Assembly (NCBI RefSeq): GCF_024655565.1
Contig: NZ_JANKOF010000023.1
Span: 1 to 57,803 of the forward strand
DNA from: Nitratireductor sp. ZSWI3
GTDB taxonomy: Bacteria; Pseudomonadota; Alphaproteobacteria; Rhizobiales; Rhizobiaceae
Length of the DNA: 57,803 nucleotides
Direction of reading: 5' to 3'
Positions 25,919 to 33,892 of the stretch are shown here, piece after piece. Every line of letters begins with the position of its first letter. The first letter of the stretch is position 1. The notes under the pieces were generated by a model. That model saw nothing but the letters and a program-made list of their open reading frames with translations. It ran no database searches and was not told the DNA's origin. A program made the translations under genes and the position numbers.

Positions 25919-26362
25919 TCAGCCCTGCAAGTGGGCGGCGAGCGCGTCAAGCGCGAGTACATAACCGATTGCGCCCAAACCGCAAATCATCCCTTTCGCG
26001 GCAGGCGCGATCATCGAGACATGGCGGAAGGACTCGCGAGCGTGAATGTTTGATATGTGCACTTCGATCACGGGAAGGGGGCTGACCGCCCGCACGGCAT
26101 CATGCAAGGCGATCGAGGTGTGCCCGTAGGCACCCGGATTGATGACGACGCCCACCGCCTTGTCGCCGGCCTCGTGTATCCAATCGACCAGGTCACCCTC
26201 GTGGTTGGACTGGCGGAAAACGATCTCGAAACCCAACTCCGCGGCCCTGCGGGTGCAGGACTCTTCGATCCCCGCCAGCGAGAGGGAACCGTAAATTCCC
26301 GGTTCCCGTTTGCCGAGCGCGTTGAGATTGGGTCCGTTCAGAATGAAGACTGTCTTAGCCAT
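25919..26362 (-). CDS. aroQ: 3-dehydroquinate dehydratase, type II
   Basis: Protein of 147 aa. It dehydrates 3-dehydroquinate to 3-dehydroshikimate in aromatic amino acid synthesis. Seen: VFILNGPNLNALGKREP followed by the catalytic Tyr in GIYG; the substrate-loop FRQSNHEGDLVDWIHEA; NPGAYGHTSIAL with the catalytic His; and EVHISNIHARESFR. ATG 26362 begins MAKTVFILNGPN; 11 further codons are open upstream but not family-like. It leads the accB-accC-aat run, the usual alphaproteobacterial order. Confidence 0.95.
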   Translation of the reverse strand: MAKTVFILNGPNLNALGKREPGIYGSLSLAGIEESCTRRAAELGFEIVFRQSNHEGDLVDWIHEAGDKAVGVVINPGAYGHTSIALHDAVRAVSPLPVIEVHISNIHARESFRHVSMIAPAAKGMICGLGAIGYVLALDALAAHLQG

Positions 26363-26503
26363 AGGTCCCCTTGGCCCCATCCGGCGCCCTTCCAAGCTCC
26401 TCTATAGAGGGCTTAGACCGTGCCGCAAAGATCGCAAGGGGCTTCTTTCGCTGTCCACAAAGGGCTGGCAGCTCGCGCCGCCGCCCCCAATCGTCCGTTT
26501 ATC

Positions 26504-27295
26504 TCAGCATTGCGTGTCGAGACAGGCTCGCGCCTCCTCGATCTTTTCCAGAAGGGCGTTCTTTCCGAGCGCTCCGAAGACGACATTCTTGCCGATCACA
26601 TAGGCCGGCGTGCCGGTGACCGCGAGCTGATTGGCAAGCTCATAGGTCTTGGCGAAACGCTGCTGGATGCTGGGGTCGCCCATCTCGGCACGCAATTTCG
26701 CCTCATCGACGCCGATTCCGGTCGCGATCTTCATGGCCACGTCGCCATTGGCGCGCGTCTCGCCGCCGAGCAGCTTCTCGTGGAATTCAGCGTATTTCTC
26801 CGGCGCGATCGCATGGACGGCCATCGAGACCACATGGGCGTCGCGGGATTCCGGCGAAAGGATCGGGAATTCCTTCAAGACGAACCGCACGTCGTCGTTT
26901 TCTTCGACCAGCGCCTGCATGTCGCCCAGCGCGCGCTTGCAGAAGCCGCAATTGTAGTCGAAGAACTCGACCACCGTGATCGGGGCTTCGGGATTGCCGA
27001 AGATGCCGTCGAACTCGCTGTTGAAGATGGCGTCGCTCTGCTTCTCCAGAACCTGGCGCTGTGCCACCTCCTGCTCTTCGCGCTGTTTTTTCTCGAGGGC
27101 GTCCTGCATCTCGAGCAGGATCTCGGGATTCTGGAGCAGATAATCCCGAACGATCTGTTGCACGGCGGCGCGGTCGGTGTCGGCCGCTGCGGACGCCCCG
27201 CTGCTTTCGGCGAATGCGGGGGCAACACCCGGCAAGGGGGCCAGCAGCAGCGCGCTGGCCGTCAGGAGTACGCCGGTTTTTCGGAGAAATTGCAT
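26504..27295 (-). CDS. DsbA family thiol-disulfide oxidoreductase, exported
   Basis: Protein of 263 aa. It has a signal peptide (about 1-29, LLTASALLLAPLPGVAPAFA), then a helical, Gln/Glu-rich N-terminal extension (about 42-95, DYLLQNPEILLEMQDALEKK), as in the Com1/ScsC-like DsbA group. The thioredoxin domain follows with Cys116-Gly-Phe-Cys119 (DYNCGFCKRAL) and cis-Pro in TGTPAYVIG. Such proteins oxidise or isomerise disulfides in the periplasm; the N-terminal helices can drive oligomerisation. GGAACC lies before the ATG at 27295. It sits 63 bases downstream of the M48 peptidase gene, with which it may be co-transcribed. Confidence 0.88.
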   Translation of the reverse strand: MQFLRKTGVLLTASALLLAPLPGVAPAFAESSGASAAADTDRAAVQQIVRDYLLQNPEILLEMQDALEKKQREEQEVAQRQVLEKQSDAIFNSEFDGIFGNPEAPITVVEFFDYNCGFCKRALGDMQALVEENDDVRFVLKEFPILSPESRDAHVVSMAVHAIAPEKYAEFHEKLLGGETRANGDVAMKIATGIGVDEAKLRAEMGDPSIQQRFAKTYELANQLAVTGTPAYVIGKNVVFGALGKNALLEKIEEARACLDTQC

Positions 27296-27358
27296 GGTCG
27301 GTTCCAATTCGTGGACGTCGCGGGGTTCAAGTGTCAGTGTCTTGTGTTCCAAAAAGGT

Positions 27359-28756
27359 TCACGACCGCTCACCGGGCTGCTTGTACTGGATGATGTCCTG
27401 CGCCCGCAGCCAGCCCGGAGACCCCGGTTTCAGCCTTTTCTGGGCGCGGATCGCAAACAGCTTGGCATCCCTGTACTGGCCGGAGTGGAAATGGCCTTCG
27501 GCGGTCGCAAGCTCGGCGGCGGCGACGTCGCCCAACTGCCCGTAAGCCTGGGCGAGATAGCGATAGCCGTTGGCGAATTCCGGCTCTCGGGACAGGCCGG
27601 TCTGCAGCTCGGAGGCAGCCTTCCTGACGAGGTCCGGCTTGCCGGTCGCCATGAGCGCCTGGCCATATCCCACCTGCAGGAGGCCGGGCGTTCCAGGAGC
27701 CAGGGAAAGCGCCTTCGCATAGGCATTTGCGCCGTCTTCTGCCCGGTTGAGCTTGATCAGGATGTCGCCGCGCAGCTCGTGGAGGTAGGGATTGCGCGGC
27801 AGGGCCGCTATCAGTGCGTCCGCCTTCTTCAAGGCATCGCGCGGGTTTCCGTAGAGATAGGTTGCGATGGCACTGCCGTAGCGGGCGGGGATGCCGCCCG
27901 GATCGCTCCGGAACAGGCGCGAAGCCGCGTTCGCTCCCTCGGTATAGGCGGCGATCTTGGCCCGCATCATGTCGTGCCGCAACTGCAGCTCGGGCGGGTC
28001 CTTGCGGTCGAAATAGCGGCTCTTGCGCGCCAGTTCCTCAAGGTTGGCGATCCGCTCGCGCGGCAGCGGATGGCTGATCTGGTAGGGATCGACGTTGACG
28101 CCCGCCAGCGCCAGGCCACCGGCCAGCCGCTCGAAGGTGGTCAGCATGCCCTTCGCGGACTGCCCGGTCTTGTTGAGGTAATCGATCGCGGTGCGGTCGG
28201 CGGTGGCCTCTTCCGAGCGCTGGTAGCCCAGCAGGCCGCGACGGGCCATCTCGGCACCGCCGGCGGCAAGGCCGACGCCGGCCTGGGCCAGCCCGCTCGT
28301 CTTCGAGGCGGCGCCCGCAACGCCGGCGCCGATGCCCAGCAGTGCGGAGACGACCGCCATGGTCTGCGCGCGCTCGATCTGCTGGCGCAGCCGCTCCTGA
28401 TGACCGCCGGCGATATGCCCCGTCTCGTGCGCGATGACACCGATGATCTCGTTCGGCGTCTCCGCCTCCATCAGCGTGCCGGTATGGATGAAGATGCGTC
28501 GTCCGGCGACGAAAGCGTTGAAGCTGCGGTTGTTGACGAGGATGATGTCGATCCCCGAGCGGGACAGGCCCGCCGCCTTGAGGATCGGCTGTGCATAGTC
28601 GAGGACCAGCGCCTCGATCTCCGCGTCGCGCACCACGGCAACGCGTCGCTGTGCGGCTGCCGGAGGCACCGAAAGGACCACGAAGTGCGCGGTGATCAGA
28701 AGCAACGCAGCAATGCGTGTCGACACGGCGCCTGATATGAAGCGTTCTGCAAACAT
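27359..28756 (-). CDS. M48 family metallopeptidase with C-terminal TPR region (BepA/YfgC-like)
   Basis: Protein of 465 aa. A signal peptide (about 1-35) leads to a zinc protease domain with the HETGH motif at about 110-114 and the third ligand in the RSEEATADRTAIDYL helix. The C-terminal third (about 290-450) has TPR-like helical repeats (NPRDALKKADALIAALPRNP, EDGANAYAKALSLAP). This is the architecture of BepA, which acts in outer-membrane protein assembly and quality control. Start ATG 28756 has only a weak ribosome site. A perfect inverted repeat (28804-28831) lies 48 bases upstream of the start, then the rne terminator. Confidence 0.88.
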   Translation of the reverse strand: MFAERFISGAVSTRIAALLLITAHFVVLSVPPAAAQRRVAVVRDAEIEALVLDYAQPILKAAGLSRSGIDIILVNNRSFNAFVAGRRIFIHTGTLMEAETPNEIIGVIAHETGHIAGGHQERLRQQIERAQTMAVVSALLGIGAGVAGAASKTSGLAQAGVGLAAGGAEMARRGLLGYQRSEEATADRTAIDYLNKTGQSAKGMLTTFERLAGGLALAGVNVDPYQISHPLPRERIANLEELARKSRYFDRKDPPELQLRHDMMRAKIAAYTEGANAASRLFRSDPGGIPARYGSAIATYLYGNPRDALKKADALIAALPRNPYLHELRGDILIKLNRAEDGANAYAKALSLAPGTPGLLQVGYGQALMATGKPDLVRKAASELQTGLSREPEFANGYRYLAQAYGQLGDVAAAELATAEGHFHSGQYRDAKLFAIRAQKRLKPGSPGWLRAQDIIQYKQPGERS

Positions 28757-28803
28757 GGCTGAGATTGGTAGACGAGCATAAAGGCGATGGGAAGGCCAAA
28801 CGC

Positions 28804-28831
28804 GGACCGATCATAGAGTTTTGATCGGTCC
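28804..28831. repeat. Inverted repeat upstream of the M48 peptidase gene
   Basis: GGACCGATCA (28804-28813), spacer TAGAGTTT, TGATCGGTCC (28822-28831). Perfect 10-base-pair arms in the 181-base gap between the rne terminator and the M48 start. It could be an operator or a transcript hairpin; it has no T-run for termination in the M48 direction. Confidence 0.6.
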
Positions 28832-28875
28832 ATGGTTTCTGCGGTGACCGGTGCGTCCAGCTTCCTCTTGAAGCA

Positions 28876-28902
28876 AAAAGCCGGCGCATTGCGCCGGCTT
28901 TT
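28876..28902 (-). terminator. Rho-independent terminator after rne
   Basis: AAAAGCCGGCGC-ATT-GCGCCGGCTTTT. On the minus strand the stem is followed by TTTTTGC, so it terminates rne. It reads almost the same both ways. Confidence 0.9.
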
Positions 28903-28937
28903 CTTGTGAAAGTCTATGCCGATCTTCAGGTGACGGC

Positions 28938-31613
28938 TCAGAAGAACCCCTTGCGCTGCCACCAGCCGGTCTTGCGGGGCGCATCGGTTTTCTCCGGTTC
29001 CGAGGACGAGACGACCACCGGCTCGAGCTTGGCCGCGGCCTCGTCTTCGCTCTTTGCGGCCTTGCGCCTGCTGGGCCGCTTCTTGGGCGCGGCTTCCGGC
29101 TCCTCGGCGGGCGCCGCCTCGACCGGGGCAGCAGGCTCTTCGGCCTCCGCCTGCGCGGCCGCGGCGCTTTCCGGAGCGGGGGCCTCTTCGTCCTTGGCCG
29201 TGCTCTTGCGGGCGCGGCGGCGCGGTTTCTTGGCGGGCTTTTCTTCCGCCGGAGCCTCTTTTTCGGCAACCACGGAGGCGGGGGCCGGAGCCTCGTCCTC
29301 CTCGGCGGGCGCGATTTCCGCGGTCGCCGTCTCGGCCGGAGCCTCCTGGGCTATCGCCACCGGCTCGCTTGCGGCTTCCGCGCCATCCTCTTCGGCGGTG
29401 GCCGAAGCTTCGTCGGACTGCTCCTCCCGGCGATTGCGGCGTCCGCCGCGCTTGCCGCGATGCCGCTTCTTGCGGTCACCATTGCCGGCTGCCTCGGCGT
29501 CTTCGGATGCCAGCGCTGCTTCGGTCTCGGTTTCAGCCTCGGCGGTGTCGGCGTCCTGGGCGGTCTGCTCGTCCTGGAAAGCCTCGCTCTGGGCCTCGCC
29601 GTGGGCCGCAGCGCCGTTGCCGCCGCGGTTGCGACCGCCGCGCCGCTTGCGCCGGCGCCGGCGCTTGCGGGAATCGCCGTCCTCGCCTTCGCCTTCGCCA
29701 CCGTCGGCAGCGGTCGGCGCGACATCCTCTTCCGCCTCGACCGGTATGGCCACGGGAGCCTCGACGGGCGCGTGTGCGGACTTGTCTGCCAGCTGGCGTT
29801 TGACAATGGCGAAGTGCTGGTGGCCGACCTCGTCATCGGCCTCGACCATGATGGAAACCCCGAAACGGCCCTCCATCTCGATCAGGTTGGCGCGCTTCTG
29901 GTTGAGCAGATAGAGCGCCGTGGAGGACGGGGTGCGCACCACGATGTCGTTGCGCGAATCCTTGAGAAGATACTCTTCGATCGAGCGGGCGACATAAAGC
30001 GCAACGGAGGATTCGGAGCGGATCTGGCCGGTCCCGCCGCAATGGGGGCAGGGCTGCATGGTGCTTTCCAGCACGCTCGCCCGAATGCGCTGGCGTGACA
30101 TCTCCAGCAGGCCGAAATGCGAGATCCGGCCCACCTGAATGCGGGCGCGATCGTTCTTCAGGCAGTCCTTGAGGCGCTTCTCCACCGCACGATTGTTGCG
30201 GTTCTCTTCCATGTCGATGAAGTCGATGACAATCAGGCCCGCCATATCCCGCAGGCGGAGCTGGCGGGCCACTTCCTCGGCCGCTTCCAGGTTCGTCTGC
30301 AGCGCGGTGTCCTCGATCGAGTGTTCCTTCGTCGAGCGGCCCGAGTTGACGTCGATCGCCACCAGCGCTTCCGTCTGGTTGATGATGATGTACCCGCCGG
30401 ATTTCAGCGTCACCTGCGGTTGCAGCATGCGGTCGAGCTGGGCCTCGATGCCGTTTCCGGCAAAGATCGGCGTGACCTCGCGATAGGGCTGAACCACCTT
30501 GGCGTGGCTCGGCATCAGCATGCGCATGAAGTCCTTGGCTTCGCGATAGCCGTCTTCGCCGGCCACCAGGATCTCGTCGATGTCCTTGTTGTAGAGGTCC
30601 CTGACAGACCGCTTGATGAGGCTGCCTTCCTCATAGACCAGGGCCGGAGCAGTCGATTCCAGGGTGAGGGTGCGCACCTTCTCCCAGAGCCGCATCAGGT
30701 AGTCGTAGTCGCGCTTGATCTCCGCCTTGGTGCGGTTGGCGCCCGCCGTGCGCAGGATGACACCCATGCCGTCGGGAACTTCCAGATGGCGCACCACGTC
30801 CTTCAGACGCTTGCGGTCCTGGACATTGGTGATCTTGCGCGAGATCCCGCCGCCGCGCGCCGTGTTGGGCATCAGCACCGAATAGCGCCCGGCCAGCGAA
30901 AGGTAGGTCGTCAGGGCCGCGCCCTTGTTGCCGCGCTCTTCCTTGACCACTTGCACCAGAAGGATCTGGCGCCGCTTGATAACTTCCTGGATCTTGTAGT
31001 TCTTGCGCATGGGGCGACGGCGGTTCTGCGCCTCGTCGAGCGCATCCTCGGCGCCGACCGTGTCGACGTCTTCCTCCTCGGCCTCATTGTCGTCGGCGTG
31101 GGAGCCGCGGCCGCGCAGCTCTTCCGAAATGGTCTCGCCGGCCGCTTCAGCAGCCATGGCCGCCGTTGTCTCGCCGGCATCGAGATCGACGCCTTCGGCA
31201 TCGTTCTCGTCGTTCGACTGGTCGCCCTTCTTCGCAGGTTTCTTGGCGTTGGCGCGCCGGCGCTTGCGTCCGCCCTTCTGCTTGGAGCGCGCTTCCTTCT
31301 CCTCGTCCTCCTCCTCGGCCTGGGCTTCCTGCGCCTCGGCCTCGATCAGCGCCTGACGGTCGGCCACCGGGATCTGGTAGTAGTCGGGATGGATTTCACT
31401 GAACGCCAGGAAACCATGCCTGTTGCCGCCGTATTCGACGAAGGCGGCCTGCAGAGAAGGCTCCACGCGCGTCACGCGCGCCAGGTAGATGTTTCCCCGA
31501 AGTTGTTTCTTGTCTTGCGATTCGAAATCGAATTCTTCGATGCGGTTACCGCGAAGGACGACGACCCTTGTTTCCTCCGGATGGGAGGCGTCTATCAGCA
31601 TTTTGTTCGGCAT
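28938..31613 (-). CDS. rne: Ribonuclease E
   Basis: Protein of 891 aa. The catalytic N-terminal half has: MPNKMLIDASHPEETRVVVL; an S1 domain split by a long acidic/basic insert (about 95-205), typical of alphaproteobacteria; the RNase H-like part; the DNase I-like core with GGYIIINQTEALVAIDVNSG and IVIDFIDMEE; and the zinc-link CPHCGGTG. The C-terminal third is disordered, Ala/Glu/Arg-rich, with clusters such as RKRRRRRKRRGGRNRGG for RNA binding. It ends in KTGWWQRKGFF, matching the GWW tail that recruits PNPase in Caulobacter. ATG 31613 has GGGGAGA upstream. The unusually long leader region and strong terminator are noted separately. Confidence 0.95.
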   Translation of the reverse strand: MPNKMLIDASHPEETRVVVLRGNRIEEFDFESQDKKQLRGNIYLARVTRVEPSLQAAFVEYGGNRHGFLAFSEIHPDYYQIPVADRQALIEAEAQEAQAEEEDEEKEARSKQKGGRKRRRANAKKPAKKGDQSNDENDAEGVDLDAGETTAAMAAEAAGETISEELRGRGSHADDNEAEEEDVDTVGAEDALDEAQNRRRPMRKNYKIQEVIKRRQILLVQVVKEERGNKGAALTTYLSLAGRYSVLMPNTARGGGISRKITNVQDRKRLKDVVRHLEVPDGMGVILRTAGANRTKAEIKRDYDYLMRLWEKVRTLTLESTAPALVYEEGSLIKRSVRDLYNKDIDEILVAGEDGYREAKDFMRMLMPSHAKVVQPYREVTPIFAGNGIEAQLDRMLQPQVTLKSGGYIIINQTEALVAIDVNSGRSTKEHSIEDTALQTNLEAAEEVARQLRLRDMAGLIVIDFIDMEENRNNRAVEKRLKDCLKNDRARIQVGRISHFGLLEMSRQRIRASVLESTMQPCPHCGGTGQIRSESSVALYVARSIEEYLLKDSRNDIVVRTPSSTALYLLNQKRANLIEMEGRFGVSIMVEADDEVGHQHFAIVKRQLADKSAHAPVEAPVAIPVEAEEDVAPTAADGGEGEGEDGDSRKRRRRRKRRGGRNRGGNGAAAHGEAQSEAFQDEQTAQDADTAEAETETEAALASEDAEAAGNGDRKKRHRGKRGGRRNRREEQSDEASATAEEDGAEAASEPVAIAQEAPAETATAEIAPAEEDEAPAPASVVAEKEAPAEEKPAKKPRRRARKSTAKDEEAPAPESAAAAQAEAEEPAAPVEAAPAEEPEAAPKKRPSRRKAAKSEDEAAAKLEPVVVSSSEPEKTDAPRKTGWWQRKGFF

Positions 31614-32259
31614 AAATTCTTGTCTCCCCGGCACCGAACGATTGTCGGGCTGCGGCATGTGAGGCTCGCCTCAATCCGTTTCGACAGTCTGTGCCGGATA
31701 ATCTGAGGTTCGCCAGCGTTGGCGGCCGCGCGAAAGAAGACCGGAACACCGTCGATGCGGTGTGTTGTCGTCCGGATCTTTTCCCAATCGCGCCTGAAGC
31801 CATTACATCGCCCGGCAGAACCGTTTCAACCAAGGCCCGAGGAGCGGGCCAGCTTTTGCTCACAGCGAGCCGGCGCGGGCATTGCCCGGCCGTTTTCCAA
31901 AGTCAGAGCTTCCATCGTGGGAAGGTGCCCTGAGAAATTCCTCTGAATCACCGCCCGTGCTGGTTTGCGGCGGCTGAGATGGTTTCCATCACTCATCGCC
32001 GGTGTCGGCTGGGACTCAAACCGCGGACGAATAGCGCGATGATTCAATGATGCTTTTATGATTTGACAAATCCATTGGCAACCCTGATTTCAATGCCGGG
32101 TCGCGAGAGGGTGATCGAAGAAGCGCGGTTTGCCGTGCCTTGGCTGTTTGCCTATCATGGTCCGGCGTCGCAAAACGGGCGCATCCATTTGCGAATGATT
32201 CGGGAGGCGGGCGGTTGTTTCCTGCCGTTCCGAAGGCCCTTGATGCGGCGAAGTTGCTC
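31614..32259. other. Divergent 646-base intergenic region (rne leader and amiC promoter)
   Basis: No convincing gene on either strand; the short open frames here lack family features and ribosome sites. On the rne side, the hairpin GGCCCG-AGGAG-CGGGCC (31834-31850; loop CTCCT on the rne strand) and a GCGGGCATTGCCCG palindrome near 31876 suggest a structured rne leader. That would fit the known habit of rne mRNAs of being autoregulated through their 5' regions. The amiC side (from about 32050) shows no clear promoter by eye. Confidence 0.5.
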
Positions 32260-33468
32260 ATGATTCACCGGGGAAATGCGGTTTTGCACAAGCCAGCGAT
32301 CCTTTTCGCCGCTCTCTTCTGCATGATCCTCCTGGTTGTCGAGGGGGTGTCGGCCGAGCCGCCGCTCAAGGCCCATGGCTACAAGATGGCGGGCGACAGC
32401 CAATATACCCGCATCGTCATGCATTTTGATCGGGCGCCCGAGGTGAACTGGTTCCTTCTGCGCGACCCCTATCGGCTGGTCCTCGATCTGCCGGCGGCCG
32501 AATTCGCCTTCGATCCGCAGGAACTCGAGCCGCGCGGGCTCGTGAACGGCGTGCAGTACGGCCCGCTGGGCACCGGGCGGGCGCGCATCCTGTTCATGAT
32601 GGCCGGCCCCTTCTCGGTCGAGACGGTGGAGACCGTCAAGAACGAGGCTTCCGAGGGATACCGCGTCATCGTGGAACTGCGGGCGGCGTCGACGGACGAT
32701 TTCGACATGGCGCTGCGTGCGAGCATGGGGATCTCTGCCAGGCAGGCCTCGGCTGACGGCGGGCCGGCGCGCGACAAGCGCTTCACCGTCGCCCTCGATC
32801 CCGGCCATGGCGGCGCCGACGGCGGTGCCCGGGGCATCAACGGCACCGTCGAAAAAACCATCACCCTGATCTTCGCGATGGAACTGGCGAAAAAGCTGGA
32901 AGAGACAAAGCTCTACGACGTCGTCCTGACGCGGGACAAGGATCGTTTCCTGCGGCTGGACGAGCGTGTCCGGATCGCGCGGGAGAAGGGGGCGGACCTG
33001 TTCGTCTCCATCCATGCCGATGCGATCGGCATCGGCAGCATGCGTGGCGCCACGGTCTACACCGTGTCCGACAAGGCGTCAGATGCCGCCGCCGCGGCCA
33101 CCGCCGCGCGCGAAAACCTGTCGGACGCGATCGCCGGCAAGGTCATCGAGGAAGAGAAGGACGAAGTCGAGGACATCCTGGTCGACCTCATCCGGCGCGA
33201 GACGCACGCTTTCTCCATACGCTTCGCGCGAACTCTGGTGGGCGAGTTGTCGGATACGCTGCACATGGTGAGAAACCCCCATCGCTATGCGGGTTTCCGC
33301 GTCCTGCGGGCCCCCGACATACCGTCCGTCCTGTTGGAACTCGGTTATTTGTCGAATCCAAGCGACGAAGCGCAATTGCGGGATCCCGAATGGCGATCCA
33401 GGACCATGGATGCGATCGTCACCGCCATAGGCTATTTCGCCAAGGCGCGGGTGGGGGCAGGTGGTTGA
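32260..33468 (+). CDS. amiC: N-acetylmuramoyl-L-alanine amidase (AMIN plus Amidase_3)
   Basis: Protein of 402 aa. It has a signal/anchor segment (about 10-32), then an AMIN domain (about 38-150, YTRIVMHFDRAPEVNWF, YRLVLDLPAAEF) that targets the division site. The Amidase_3 zinc domain follows (about 175-395): VALDPGHGGADGG (Zn His), EKTITLIFAMELAKKLE (Zn Glu), DLFVSIHADA (Zn His) and SVLLELGYLSN (catalytic Glu). An inserted helix (about 275-330) with KVIEEEKDEVEDILVD is the kind that autoinhibits amidases until EnvC/NlpD-type activators bind. An M23 protein of that general kind is encoded at 37.7-39 kb. The start ATG 32260 is chosen over far upstream frames that lack family sequence. Confidence 0.92.
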   Translation: MIHRGNAVLHKPAILFAALFCMILLVVEGVSAEPPLKAHGYKMAGDSQYTRIVMHFDRAPEVNWFLLRDPYRLVLDLPAAEFAFDPQELEPRGLVNGVQYGPLGTGRARILFMMAGPFSVETVETVKNEASEGYRVIVELRAASTDDFDMALRASMGISARQASADGGPARDKRFTVALDPGHGGADGGARGINGTVEKTITLIFAMELAKKLEETKLYDVVLTRDKDRFLRLDERVRIAREKGADLFVSIHADAIGIGSMRGATVYTVSDKASDAAAAATAARENLSDAIAGKVIEEEKDEVEDILVDLIRRETHAFSIRFARTLVGELSDTLHMVRNPHRYAGFRVLRAPDIPSVLLELGYLSNPSDEAQLRDPEWRSRTMDAIVTAIGYFAKARVGAGG

Positions 33469-33481
33469 CGGGGAGACGGCG

Positions 33482-33600
33482 GAGCATTTTGCGGTCAGGC
33501 GCAACGCCTGACGTCCGCACAAATGCGAAAATCAAAAAGACAGCGCGTCCTTTGTGACGCACGACGCTCCAGCGTTGCATGTCTGCAACGTCGCGTGGTT
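33482..33600. repeat. Palindromic intergenic repeat, copy G (inverted, covarying), within a 424-base gap
   Basis: Reading the minus strand: GCGTC-ACAAAG-GACGC, then TTTTTGATTTTCGCATTTGTGCGG, then GTCAGGCG-TTG-CGCCTGAC and CGCAAAATGCTCC. Relative to the other copies, GTCAGGTG/CACCTGAC has become GTCAGGCG/CGCCTGAC, a compensatory pair change. A further hairpin CGTTGCA-TGTC-TGCAACG is at 33573-33590. The rest of the gap (33469-33892, between amiC and mrcA) holds TTGCCC-acaaggctc-GGGCAA near 33639 and no gene that I can support. Confidence 0.8.
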
Positions 33601-33892
33601 TAATGACGAAGCATTTCATGTGCGATTCAGTCGCCGCAATTTGCCCACAAGGCTCGGGCAAAAACAGTAGTGATAGATTTGTCGGACAGTTTGTCGGTCG
33701 TGCCTGCGGTTGCGCGAAAAGCGCCATGGTGCGACAGCGGTCCGGCAGGAGCAGGCCTATGCGCTGGCGCGGCGAAAGCGCATTCGGGGGCGGTCCGGCT
33801 GTTGGCGGTGCGGCACCTGCGAAAGATGAGGACGACCCTTGCAGCGTTCGCCGTGGCCGGCCAGAACGCGCGAGGCTTGAATTGGAGCGGGC

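Noticed and set aside
26420-28735. Plus-strand open frame of 771 codons opposite dsbA-like and M48 genes
   Set aside because: Antisense to two genes with intact catalytic motifs; composition typical of a shadow frame.
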